This document shows, piece by piece, positions 25,326 to 33,926 of a stretch of 64,000 nt of DNA (position 1 is its first letter; every line of letters starts with the position of its first letter). A program made the translations under genes and the position numbers. This DNA comes from Thiopseudomonas sp. (lineage in GTDB: Bacteria; Pseudomonadota; Gammaproteobacteria; Pseudomonadales; Pseudomonadaceae): positions 1 to 64,000 of the forward strand of contig JALOAC010000012.1 in assembly GCA_023228985.1 (NCBI GenBank), read 5' to 3'. A model generated the notes under the pieces. The model searched no databases. It had not been told where the DNA came from and saw nothing but the letters and a program-made list of their open reading frames with translations.

Positions 25326-25544
25326 ATGGGACTTTCACGTTTAGTTTTATTCTTAGTTCTTTTCACAGCGGGTTACTGGCTGTGGAAAAAATTTTCAAAC
25401 CAAAAAAAAACAAAACAACCCGCCGCCACAGCCACGCACATGGTGCGCTGCAATCATTGCGATCTGTATTTAGCGCAAGAGCAAGCCACACAAAAAAACG
25501 ACCAGTGGTATTGCTGTGCAGACCATGCACGACAGGACAATTAG
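25326..25544 (+). CDS. PP0621 family small membrane protein
   Basis: A 72-residue protein with one N-terminal membrane helix (about residues 4-21), a basic linker (KKTKQPAA) and a Cys-rich tail containing CNHC and YCCADH, probably a small zinc ribbon. Genes of this type commonly sit immediately upstream of pilS-like kinases in pseudomonads; here pilS starts 7 bp after the stop, so they are cotranscribed. Function unknown. Confidence 0.8.
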   Translation: MGLSRLVLFLVLFTAGYWLWKKFSNQKKTKQPAATATHMVRCNHCDLYLAQEQATQKNDQWYCCADHARQDN

Positions 25545-25551
25545 CTAAACC

Positions 25552-27153
25552 ATGAATAATGAACTGGCTTTATTGGGTACGGCTGGGCAGCGGGTATTGC
25601 GTCTTTACCATATTTACCGGCTTATTATTGGTTTGGCGCTGGTACTGATCATTTCCAGCAATCTTGAAAACCAGTTGCTCGACGTCACTCACCGCCAGTT
25701 CTTTTTATATGCCAGCTGGGCCTATTTAATTCTTAATATTGTTATCGCTATCGGCATGCCTCGTGCTGAGCGGGTCGACGTGCTATTCGCCCTAGCCCTT
25801 GTTGATATAGTTCAGCTGTCTACGTTGTTTTATACCGCTGGCGGCCCACCCAGCGGAATCGGCAACCTGATCATAGTGGCCGTTGCGGTCGCCAATGTCC
25901 TGCTATACCGCCACCTGGGCATCCTGATTGCGGCGATGGGTGCCACGGGTATTATTTACCTGACCTTTTATTTGAGTCTCACCAACGCCTCTGCCAGTAA
26001 TATGTATATGCAGGCTGGCATACTAGGCACGCTCTGCTTTGCGGCGGCTTTCTTTGTTCAGTTCGCCAGTAAGCGCCTTAAAGCCAGTGAAGCTTTAGCT
26101 ATAGAGCAAGCCTCTACCGTTGCTAACCTAGAAGCCTTAAATGCCTTGGTTATCGATCGCATGCGTACCGGTATTCTTATCATCGACAACCAATACCGTA
26201 TTTTGCAGGCAAACCAGTCTGCGCTACAGATGCTTAATAGCCGACAGCTACAAGGGGCTAGCCTTGCCATACATTTCCCGGCCTTAATCGACAGCTATCA
26301 AGCGTGGCGGCAAAATACGAGCATGCACCCAAGCTCCGTTCAATTCTCTGAAAGAACACCACAGTTACAGCCCAATTTTGTGTTACTGCATAAAAATAAC
26401 GACACCGAACAGCTGTTAATTTTCTTAGAAGACACCCGCCAGATTAATCAGCATGCACAGCACTTAAAACTGTTATCACTGGGCCGTTTAGCAGCAGCCA
26501 TTTCCCATGAGATCCGTAACCCTCTAGGCGCAATCAGCCATGCGGCGCAACTATTAAACGAGTCTGAACAGTTAGATTCAGGGGACAAGCGTTTAGCGCA
26601 GATAATTCAAGATCAAACCAGGCGCATGAATTTGGTAGTGGAAAACGTGCTGCAGCTGTCCAAACAGCGCCAAGCCGAGCAACAAGTGCTTGATCTTAAA
26701 TACTGGCTGCATCGTTTCGTCAGCAACTATCAAGAAAGTGCAACAGCGAATGAAGTACTACGCCTACTGGTTAAAGGCACGTCACTACAAACACGCATGG
26801 ATCCGCATCAGCTTGATCAGGTGTTAGCCAACCTGATTCGCAACGCCATGCGCTACACAAAAGAGGTGGCGGGCAAACGTTATGTGGATTTAATCCTGTA
26901 CCGCCACCCAGACAGCAAGCTGCCCGTGCTGGAAATCCTGGACGAAGGGCCGGGCATACCCGAGTCCGAACAACAAAGCATGTTTGAGCCTTTCTTTACC
27001 ACCGACAGCAAGGGCACAGGCTTAGGTTTGTACATCTCACGTGAGTTATGCGAGGCTAACCAAGCACGACTCGACTACAGTCCTCGCGAAGGCACTGGCA
27101 GTTGCTTTAAAATAACTTTTGCCCACCCTAAATCCTATGGCCTCAGACAATGA
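25552..27153 (+). CDS. pilS: Two-component sensor kinase PilS
   Basis: Membrane histidine kinase that controls type IV pilin expression through PilR. The 533 residues have six hydrophobic segments in the first ~175 residues, a PAS-like domain (about 195-290), a dimerization box ISHEIRNPLG with the phosphorylated H319, and a HATPase domain with DEGPGIP and GTGLGLY. It overlaps pilR by ATGA. In P. aeruginosa PilS senses pilin levels in the membrane; no pilA gene is in this window. Confidence 0.93.
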   Translation: MNNELALLGTAGQRVLRLYHIYRLIIGLALVLIISSNLENQLLDVTHRQFFLYASWAYLILNIVIAIGMPRAERVDVLFALALVDIVQLSTLFYTAGGPPSGIGNLIIVAVAVANVLLYRHLGILIAAMGATGIIYLTFYLSLTNASASNMYMQAGILGTLCFAAAFFVQFASKRLKASEALAIEQASTVANLEALNALVIDRMRTGILIIDNQYRILQANQSALQMLNSRQLQGASLAIHFPALIDSYQAWRQNTSMHPSSVQFSERTPQLQPNFVLLHKNNDTEQLLIFLEDTRQINQHAQHLKLLSLGRLAAAISHEIRNPLGAISHAAQLLNESEQLDSGDKRLAQIIQDQTRRMNLVVENVLQLSKQRQAEQQVLDLKYWLHRFVSNYQESATANEVLRLLVKGTSLQTRMDPHQLDQVLANLIRNAMRYTKEVAGKRYVDLILYRHPDSKLPVLEILDEGPGIPESEQQSMFEPFFTTDSKGTGLGLYISRELCEANQARLDYSPREGTGSCFKITFAHPKSYGLRQ

Positions 27154-28499
27154 GTATAGCTACTGTTTTAATTGTTGATGACGAACCCGATATTCGTGAA
27201 CTGCTTGAAATAACACTAAGCCGTATGGGTTTAAAAACTCGCAGCACCTGCGATTACGCGCAAACCCTAGCCGTATTGCAACAACAAGCCTTTGATCTGT
27301 GCCTAACCGATATGCGCCTACCCGATGGCTCCGGCTTAGACATTATCGAGTATGTACAACAACATCACAGCAGCATGCCCATTGCCATGATTACTGCCTA
27401 TGGCTGTATCGAAACCGCGACCAAAGCGCTTAAAGCCGGCGCTTTTGACTACATCACCAAGCCGGTGGATATTAATCGGCTGCGTGAACTGGTCAATAGC
27501 GCGCTTAAGCTCAATGCCAACCAAGAAAATGAAAACGAACCCGTTGAAAACGCCCTCTTAGGCAATTCAAGCCTGATGCAGCGCTTGCGCATGCAAATTG
27601 CCAAATTGGCACGCAGTCAAGCACCTGTATATATCAGCGGCGAGTCCGGCACAGGTAAAGAGCTTGTCGCCCGACAAATTCACCAGCTCGGCAGCCGTAG
27701 CGAACAGCCTTTTATCCCCGTTAACTGCGGCGCAATACCGAACGAGCTGATGGAAAGCGAGTTTTTCGGACACAAAAAAGGCAGCTTTAGCGGTGCCACA
27801 GACAACAAAATCGGTTTATTCCAAGCAGCACACGGCGGCACCTTGTTTTTAGACGAAGTTGCTGATTTACCCCTCAACATGCAAGTCAAACTGCTGCGCG
27901 CGTTACAGGAAAAATCCATCCGCCCCGTAGGTTGCCAGCAAGAGCAAGCCGTTGATGTGCGCGTGCTGAGCGCCACCCATAAAGACTTAAACAAAGAAGT
28001 GGCCGCGGGTCGCTTTCGCCAAGACTTGTTTTACCGCCTTAACGTTATCGAGCTTAACGTGCCAGCTCTGCGCGAGCGCCCCGAAGACATTGCACTACTG
28101 AGCCAAGTGTTTTTACAACGTTTAAACCAAGACACCAACCATGTCGAGCTTAATCCGGCGGCACTGACCAAACTGCAAAGCTATCACTTCCCCGGCAATG
28201 TGCGCGAACTGGAGAACCTGCTGGAACGCGCCTACACCCTGTGCGAAAGCAATATCATTGATAGTCATGACCTAAACCTAACCAGCGTCGGCATCACCCC
28301 ACCAGCAGCAGCGACTGAACAATCCAGTCCTGCAACGGTTCACATTGATAACCTAGAGCACCACTTAGAAACCATAGAACGCAAAATAATTATGCAAGCT
28401 TTGGAAGAAACACGCTGGAACCGTACGGCAGCAGCTGAGCGTTTAGGTCTGAGTTTACGCTCTTTACGCTACCGCTTAAAAAAGTTGAGTATCGACTAA
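27150..28499 (+). CDS. pilR: Sigma-54-dependent response regulator PilR
   Basis: NtrC-type activator of pilA. The 449 residues comprise a receiver domain (phosphoacceptor D54 in LTDMRLPDG), an AAA+ domain with Walker A GESGTGKE and Walker B LFLDEVADLP, and a Fis-type HTH at the C-terminus (TRWNRTAAAERLGLSLRSLR). The sigma-54 contact loop reads GSFSGA instead of the usual GAFTGA; the Thr-to-Ser change is conservative. It is translationally coupled to pilS. Confidence 0.94.
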   Translation: MSIATVLIVDDEPDIRELLEITLSRMGLKTRSTCDYAQTLAVLQQQAFDLCLTDMRLPDGSGLDIIEYVQQHHSSMPIAMITAYGCIETATKALKAGAFDYITKPVDINRLRELVNSALKLNANQENENEPVENALLGNSSLMQRLRMQIAKLARSQAPVYISGESGTGKELVARQIHQLGSRSEQPFIPVNCGAIPNELMESEFFGHKKGSFSGATDNKIGLFQAAHGGTLFLDEVADLPLNMQVKLLRALQEKSIRPVGCQQEQAVDVRVLSATHKDLNKEVAAGRFRQDLFYRLNVIELNVPALRERPEDIALLSQVFLQRLNQDTNHVELNPAALTKLQSYHFPGNVRELENLLERAYTLCESNIIDSHDLNLTSVGITPPAAATEQSSPATVHIDNLEHHLETIERKIIMQALEETRWNRTAAAERLGLSLRSLRYRLKKLSID

Positions 28500-28519
28500 C
28501 AATCAAGCAGGTACAGACT

Positions 28520-28957
28520 ATGACGCAACATGACTTTCGCCAACAGCAACTCACGCCTAAGCGCACGCTGATTGAATGCCGCGCCGTGCACCCTGGACGC
28601 TATCAAGTCACTGGCACAGGAGATGCAATCAAAGTAGGCGATAGCCTGCTGGTCAGTCTTAAAGGCAGTCGTGAGCTCAGTATGCAGCTGCATATTGAAC
28701 ACATTGAATATTTAATTAACGCGCCCGAACAATGGACCGCCACAGCCAGCGGCCCTGTTTTTAACGAGTTCGCCATTCATCAATGGCAAGTTCAATGCGA
28801 TGGCTGCGGCGTTTTGCTAGAGCTTGAATTTGCTGTGGATGCCAGTTTAGGGCAAGATGCTTTGCTACCGGCAGCAGAGGCGCGCCTGACTGAACTTGGC
28901 TGGCAAAACCGTGCTGGCCGGCACCTGTGCCGACATTGCCAATCAACAGAAGCCTAA
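28520..28957 (+). CDS. Unknown protein with a split zinc-ribbon motif
   Basis: I do not recognise this family. The 145-residue product lacks a signal peptide. Residues 35-65 look like a small beta-rich domain resembling PilZ-type barrels only loosely. CDGC at 93-96 and CRHC at 137-140 could bind one zinc ion. It begins 20 bp after pilR and ends 2 bp before a META-domain lipoprotein gene, so all may form one transcript. A link to pilus regulation would be speculative. Confidence 0.65.
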   Translation: MTQHDFRQQQLTPKRTLIECRAVHPGRYQVTGTGDAIKVGDSLLVSLKGSRELSMQLHIEHIEYLINAPEQWTATASGPVFNEFAIHQWQVQCDGCGVLLELEFAVDASLGQDALLPAAEARLTELGWQNRAGRHLCRHCQSTEA

Positions 28958-28959
28958 TT

Positions 28960-29379
28960 ATGAAAAAACTTTGCCTTGCTATTGCCATGACTGCTGTTGC
29001 CAGCGGTTGCTCCAACTTACCCAGTTTCTCCACCCAGCTTGCTCAAGAACAACTCTATTATGTGGAATGGATTGGCGAGCGCCCCCTAATCGACAGCAGC
29101 CATTTATCCATCACCCTAGGAAAAAACATGCGTGCCCATGGTTTGGCCGGCTGTAACAACTGGTTTGCCGAATACAAACTCACCGGCAAACAGCTACGCC
29201 TAGACAAGTTTGCCACCAGTCGCAAACTCTGCGCACCCGCTTTAATGGAGCAGGAACAACGCTACCTTGAAGCCCTGAGTCAGGTGACACACTGGGATTT
29301 TTCCAAGCAAGGCCAACTGCAATTATGGCCAGAAAACGGTGCGCCAATTCGTTTATGGCCAGACGCAGCGCCACAGTAA
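28960..29379 (+). CDS. META/HslJ-domain lipoprotein
   Basis: From the ATG giving MKKLCLAIAM the protein has 139 residues, with a lipobox ending at C18 (VASGC) and a META domain of the HslJ type (GERPLIDSSHLSITLGKNMR, then AGCNNWFAEYKLTGKQL). HslJ-like proteins are outer-membrane or periplasmic and linked to heat, novobiocin or other stress tolerance; the mechanism is unknown. Two cysteines (in AGCNN and RKLCAP) are conserved in the family. It follows the zinc-ribbon gene by 2 bp. Confidence 0.8.
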   Translation: MKKLCLAIAMTAVASGCSNLPSFSTQLAQEQLYYVEWIGERPLIDSSHLSITLGKNMRAHGLAGCNNWFAEYKLTGKQLRLDKFATSRKLCAPALMEQEQRYLEALSQVTHWDFSKQGQLQLWPENGAPIRLWPDAAPQ

Positions 29380-29412
29380 ATTCAACTCCTAGGGAACCGC
29401 ACAGGACTAATC

Positions 29413-30693
29413 ATGCAATCCGCTTTATTTGATTTTATAACCCAGTCACCCACCCCGTTTCACGCCACACAAAACCTTGCCAGCGCGCTAGCTGCCGCGG
29501 GCTTTACTGAACTCGATGAGCGCGCCGTTTGGCAACTTGAGCCTGCCGGACAGTATTTTGTCCGCCGTAACGACTCCTCCATTATTGCTTTTCGCTTAGG
29601 TCAGCGACCGCTCACCGAGCAAGGTCTGCGTGTGATTGGTGCACATACCGACAGCCCATGCTTGAAGGTTAAACCACAGCCGGAAATTAACAGCCAAGGC
29701 TATTGGCAGCTAGGCGTAGAAGTGTATGGCGGAGTGTTATTGCTGCCTTGGTTTGATCGGGATTTATCCTTAGCGGGCCGCGTTACCTTCAGCCAAGACG
29801 GCCAGTTGCACAGCCGCCTGATTGATTTCAAAACCCCGATCGCTGTTATTCCTAGCCTAGCCATTCACCTCAACCGTGAAGCCAATAAAGGCTGGGAAGT
29901 GAACGCGCAAAAAGAATTGCCGCCGGTATTAACTCAGTTAAACACTAAAGAAGAAAAAGATTTCCGCGTTCTACTGGCTGCGCAGTTGCAGCGCGAACAC
30001 GGTCTGCAGGATGCACAGATACTGGACTATGAACTGAGCTTTTATGACACCCAAGCACCGGCACATATTGGTTTAGAGCAAGAATTTATTGCCAGTGCGC
30101 GGCTCGATAACCTGCTGTCTTGCTTTGTTGGCCTGCAAGCGTTGCTGGCTGCTGACCAGCAGTACGCTAGCGTATTGGTCTGTACTGATCACGAAGAGGT
30201 CGGCTCTAGCTCAGCCTGTGGCGCAGACGGTCCTTTCCTTGAACAAATATTACGTCGTTTATTGCCGCAAGAAGAAGACTTTAGCCGTTGCATTCAACGC
30301 TCGATGCTAGTGTCGGCGGATAACGCTCATGGCATTCACCCCAACTACGCTGACAAACACGACAGCAATCACGGCCCGCTGCTTAACCAAGGCCCGGTGA
30401 TTAAGGTCAACAGCAATCAACGTTACGCCACTAACAGTGAAACGGCAGCGTTTTTCCGCCACCTGTGCCAACAACACAACGTGCCTGTACAAAGCTTTGT
30501 TACCCGTAGCGACATGGGCTGTGGCTCGACCATTGGCCCCATTACCGCCAGCAAGCTAGGCATCAACACCATTGATATCGGTGCAGCCACCTTTGCTATG
30601 CACTCCATTCGTGAACTGGCTGGAACTCAGGACGTGGCATATCTCACTAAAGCGCTGACTGCTTTTTATAGCAGCGCTGAGTTGCTCGGCTAG
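29413..30693 (+). CDS. apeB: M18-family aminopeptidase
   Basis: Cytoplasmic dizinc aminopeptidase releasing N-terminal residues, often acidic. The 426 residues contain the metal-binding sets HTDSPCLKVKP, SARLDNL, CTDHEEVGS and, near the C-terminus, the SDMGCGSTIGP and ATFAMHSIREL segments typical of the family. A GGAAC-type ribosome site precedes the start. It ends a same-strand run that begins with the PP0621-like gene and is followed by a repeat cluster. Confidence 0.94.
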   Translation: MQSALFDFITQSPTPFHATQNLASALAAAGFTELDERAVWQLEPAGQYFVRRNDSSIIAFRLGQRPLTEQGLRVIGAHTDSPCLKVKPQPEINSQGYWQLGVEVYGGVLLLPWFDRDLSLAGRVTFSQDGQLHSRLIDFKTPIAVIPSLAIHLNREANKGWEVNAQKELPPVLTQLNTKEEKDFRVLLAAQLQREHGLQDAQILDYELSFYDTQAPAHIGLEQEFIASARLDNLLSCFVGLQALLAADQQYASVLVCTDHEEVGSSSACGADGPFLEQILRRLLPQEEDFSRCIQRSMLVSADNAHGIHPNYADKHDSNHGPLLNQGPVIKVNSNQRYATNSETAAFFRHLCQQHNVPVQSFVTRSDMGCGSTIGPITASKLGINTIDIGAATFAMHSIRELAGTQDVAYLTKALTAFYSSAELLG

Positions 30694-30742
30694 ACTTTAT
30701 TTTTATTTTTTAAGGACACTCTGAATAAAAGCACAATTCAGT

Positions 30743-30854
30743 GTGGGACCTGACTTGTCAGGGAAACCAGAACCAAGCCATGGCACGGACTTGAAGCTTT
30801 GGGATTGGCTTTGACTTGGGTGCATTCCATTCCCCGACAAGTCGGGTCCCACAC
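30743..30854. repeat. BIME-like inverted pair of REP-type hairpins, copy 2
   Basis: GTGGGACCTGACTTGTCAGG (30743-30762) faces CCCCGACAAGTCGGGTCCCA (30832-30851). The stems are CCTGAC/GTCAGG and CCCGAC/GTCGGG. Compared with copy 1 at 4329-4434, the C/G versus T/A variants are swapped between the two arms but stay matched within each stem. The flank GTGCTTCTTTGCAGT is also shared with copy 1. Confidence 0.78.
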
Positions 30855-30930
30855 GACACTGTGCTTCTTTGCAGTTATTGCGCGCGTGGCTCTAACTCAC
30901 CCAAAACCCTGAATAAACAGCACATTCTTG

Positions 30931-31022
30931 GTAGGAGTAGGCCATGCCTACGACAGCGGTGCGTCAGACGGCGCTGTGTTTGCAGGTGTAATCCGCTGTC
31001 GGATGCATGGCATCCTCGTACA
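30931..31022 (+). repeat. Single copy of the 116-bp-type repeat unit
   Basis: This begins GTAGGAGTAGGCCATGCCTA and runs through the GTGTAATCCGCTGTCGGATG hairpin module to CTCGTACA. It is about 92 bp closely matching the junction of adjacent units in the array at 3847-4250. It is a solo copy oriented as in the array. Confidence 0.8.
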
Positions 31023-31095
31023 GACGCAGCCAACTCTTGTTGGAACGCAACTTGTGTGTGATTGAATCTAAGGCCAGCACAAGATCACCCACAAG

Positions 31096-31120
31096 GCACA
31101 ATTCAGTGTGAGACCTGACT
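31096..31120 (+). repeat. Truncated copy of the hairpin-pair left end
   Basis: The 25 bp starting GCACAATTCAGTGTG and ending GACCTGACT match 30731-30755 with one substitution, then diverge before the second half of the stem. It appears to be a broken end of the same element. Confidence 0.6.
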
Positions 31121-31155
31121 GCCTCGTTAACATTATTCAGCGCTTGCTTAACTAT

Positions 31156-31188
31156 AAAAAAACCCGGTTTAAATAACCGGGCTTTTTT
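31156..31188. terminator. Bidirectional Rho-independent terminator of glyA
   Basis: CCCGGTT and AACCGGG (31163-31169 and 31175-31181) form a stem with a 5-nt loop, flanked by an A run on the left and a T run on the right. It lies just beyond the glyA stop and can end transcription from both sides. Confidence 0.9.
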
Positions 31189-31207
31189 ATTGTCTTAGCG
31201 ACTAGGC

Positions 31208-32461
31208 TTAGTCCACATACACAGGGTGCTTAGCACAGACCGCTTTAACTTTTTCGCGTACCGCATCGATGACAGACTCATCATCCATGTTATCGAGGAT
31301 ATCGCAAATCCAGCCAGCTAATTCACCGCACTCAGCTTCTTTGAAGCCACGGGTGGTCACTGCTGGTGTGCCAATGCGCAAACCGGAGGTAACAAAGGGC
31401 GAGCGTGGGTCATTGGGTACGGAGTTTTTGTTCACGGTAATAAACGCACGACCTAAGGCAGCATCCGCATCTTTACCGGTGATGTTTTGCTTAATGAGCG
31501 AGACCAGGAACAAGTGGTTGTAAGTACCGCCTGACACCACATCATAGCCACGATCGATAAATACCTGCGCCATTGTCTGCGCGTTTTTCAACACTTGCGT
31601 CTGGTAGGTTTTAAATTCTGGCTGCAGTGCTTCTTTAAAGCAGATGGCTTTACCCGCAATCACGTGCTCCAAAGGGCCACCCTGAGTACCTGGGAATACC
31701 GCCGAGTTAAGCTTCTTTTCGATTTCTTCGTTGGCGCGCGCCAAAATCAAACCACCACGTGGGCCACGCAGGGTTTTGTGCGTAGTGGTGGTGACCACAT
31801 CCGCATAAGGTACTGGGTTCGGGTAAATGCCTGCAGCAATCAAGCCCGCTACGTGCGCCATATCAACAAACAGATAAGCACCCACTTTGTCAGCGATTTC
31901 ACGGAAGCAAGGGAAATCCAGCACCTGTGAATACGCCGAAAAACCAGCCACAATCATTTTTGGCTTGTGTTCTACCGCTAAACGTTCAACCTCGTCGTAA
32001 TCAATCAGACCTTGCTCATTGATTCCGTACTGAATGGCGTTATACAGCTTGCCGGAGGAGCTCACGCTCGCACCGTGGGTTAAGTGACCACCGTGCGCCA
32101 AGCTCATACCCAGGATAGTGTCGCCACCTTGCAAAAGCGCCAAGTACACTGCCGCGTTGGCTTGTGATCCGGCGTGCGGCTGCACGTTGGCATAGTCTGC
32201 GCCAAACAGCTCTTTAGCACGGTCCACAGCCATCTGCTCAACGATATCCACGTACTCACAGCCACCGTAGTAGCGCTTACCGGGATAGCCTTCGGCATAT
32301 TTGTTGGTTAACACAGAACCCTGCGCTTCCATCACCGCTGGGCTGGTGTAGTTTTCAGAAGCAATCAGCTCAATATGTTCTTCTTGACGCTGGGCTTCTT
32401 TCTCCATGGCATCAAAAAGTTCTGGGTCAAATTGGGCAATAGTTACTTTACGGCTAAACAT
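31208..32461 (-). CDS. glyA: Serine hydroxymethyltransferase
   Basis: PLP enzyme interconverting serine and glycine with tetrahydrofolate, the main one-carbon source. From the ATG giving MFSRKVTIAQ (behind GAGGACC) the protein has 417 residues, the family norm; the 16-residue upstream extension is not supported. Motifs include IELIASENYTSPAVMEAQGS, YGGCEYVD and the PLP-lysine region TTTHKTLRGPRGG. It is monocistronic with its own terminator. Confidence 0.97.
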   Translation of the reverse strand: MFSRKVTIAQFDPELFDAMEKEAQRQEEHIELIASENYTSPAVMEAQGSVLTNKYAEGYPGKRYYGGCEYVDIVEQMAVDRAKELFGADYANVQPHAGSQANAAVYLALLQGGDTILGMSLAHGGHLTHGASVSSSGKLYNAIQYGINEQGLIDYDEVERLAVEHKPKMIVAGFSAYSQVLDFPCFREIADKVGAYLFVDMAHVAGLIAAGIYPNPVPYADVVTTTTHKTLRGPRGGLILARANEEIEKKLNSAVFPGTQGGPLEHVIAGKAICFKEALQPEFKTYQTQVLKNAQTMAQVFIDRGYDVVSGGTYNHLFLVSLIKQNITGKDADAALGRAFITVNKNSVPNDPRSPFVTSGLRIGTPAVTTRGFKEAECGELAGWICDILDNMDDESVIDAVREKVKAVCAKHPVYVD

Positions 32462-32685
32462 AGCGGTCCTCAATGAATCACAGGGCAGTCGTTTGTACCA
32501 CTGGTGCACAAATAAAATTGAAGATGAATTCTACCCGATTTGTCAGCACATGGCACATGAAAGACAAACAAGTTAGTTATAAATTTATTTCACTCTGTCT
32601 GCTTAATCGCTAACTAGCTGTGGCAGAATCAAAGTGCTGACGCCTTTTCAGTCATTTCTACGCACAATAATAAGAGGTACACCTC

Positions 32686-33864
32686 ATGCATGAAGTCGTT
32701 ATCGTGGCCGCCACTCGCACTCCCGTAGGTAGTTTTCAAGGCAGCTTAGCTAAAATCCCCGCTGATGAGCTGGGGGCTTGCGTGATTCGCGCTCTACTGG
32801 CAAGCACTCAGATCAAACCCGAGCTGGTTGATGAAGTGATTATGGGGCAAGTGTTAACTGCCGGCAGTGGACAAAACCCCGCACGCCAAGCGGCACTCAA
32901 GGCAGGACTGCCGGTATCCGTCCCTGCGCTAACTCTAAACAAAGTCTGCGGCTCGGGCTTAAAAGCTGTGCACCTAGCCGCGCAAGCCATTCGCTGCGGT
33001 GATGCTCAAGTAGTGATTGCCGGCGGGCAGGAAAACATGAGCCTTGCGCCCTATGTGCTGCCTAAAGCACGCACGGGATTACGCATGGGCCACGCGCAGA
33101 TGCTCGACAGCATGATTGAAGATGGTTTGTGGGATGCCTTTAATGACTATCACATGGGCATTACCGCGGAGAACATCGTCGACAGGTACGGCTTTAGCCG
33201 CACGCAACTGGATGAGTTTGCTGCTAACTCTCAAACCAAAGCAGCCGCTGCCTTAGCCGAAAATCGCTTTGCCAGTGAAATCAGCCCCGTCTCCATAGCG
33301 CAAGGCAAAGCCGACCCCCTACTGTTCAGCCAAGATGAACAACCACGGCCCAACAGCTCACTGGCTAGCCTAAGCAAACTACGCCCAGCGTTTAAAGAAG
33401 GCGGCAGCGTCACTGCAGGCAACTCATCCACACTCAACGATGGCGCTGCGGCGGTATTACTAATGAGCGCCGAGCAAGCCAAGGCCTTAAACCTACCCAT
33501 TATGGCGCGCATTGCTGCCTACGCCTGTGCCGGGGTTGACCCAAGCATTATGGGTACAGGTCCTATTCCAGCCAGTCAAAAATGTCTGAGCAAAGCGGGC
33601 TGGCAACACACTGAGCTCGACCTTATCGAAGCCAACGAAGCCTTTGCCGCGCAAGCCATGGCGGTGAATCAAGACATGGGCTGGGATACAGATAAGGTCA
33701 ACGTCAATGGTGGTGCTATCGCATTAGGTCATCCAATCGGTGCCTCCGGCTGCCGCATTTTGGTATCCTTGGTGCATGAAATGCAGCGTCGTGATGTACA
33801 TAAAGGCTTAGCCACCCTATGCATCGGCGGCGGCCAAGGTGTCGCCCTCGCCATTGAACGCTAA
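32686..33864 (+). CDS. Acetyl-CoA C-acetyltransferase (thiolase)
   Basis: Condenses two acetyl-CoA to acetoacetyl-CoA or runs the reverse. The 392 residues have the nucleophilic cysteine C88 in NKVCGSGLKAV, the GHPIGASG loop with the catalytic histidine, and a second catalytic cysteine near residue 379 in CIGGGQG. AAGAGG precedes the ATG. It could act in ketone-body or fatty-acid catabolism (AtoB type) or polyhydroxyalkanoate supply (PhaA type); no partner gene nearby decides this, so no symbol is given. Confidence 0.93.
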   Translation: MHEVVIVAATRTPVGSFQGSLAKIPADELGACVIRALLASTQIKPELVDEVIMGQVLTAGSGQNPARQAALKAGLPVSVPALTLNKVCGSGLKAVHLAAQAIRCGDAQVVIAGGQENMSLAPYVLPKARTGLRMGHAQMLDSMIEDGLWDAFNDYHMGITAENIVDRYGFSRTQLDEFAANSQTKAAAALAENRFASEISPVSIAQGKADPLLFSQDEQPRPNSSLASLSKLRPAFKEGGSVTAGNSSTLNDGAAAVLLMSAEQAKALNLPIMARIAAYACAGVDPSIMGTGPIPASQKCLSKAGWQHTELDLIEANEAFAAQAMAVNQDMGWDTDKVNVNGGAIALGHPIGASGCRILVSLVHEMQRRDVHKGLATLCIGGGQGVALAIER

Positions 33865-33926
33865 TTACTTGCCCGGCTGAGCCTACAGCTATTTTTAGGC
33901 TCAGCGTGTTTAAAACGGAACCGTAC

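Larger units (their letters stand above)
30694..31207. other. Gene-free region between convergent apeB and glyA, filled with repeats
   Basis: About 510 bp with no gene. In order it holds an inverted hairpin pair (30743-30854), a single copy of the 116-bp-type unit (30931-31022), a truncated copy of the hairpin-pair start (31096-31120) and the glyA terminator. The order of modules parallels 4329-4551, which suggests a mosaic element that moves or is copied as a block. Confidence 0.8.
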
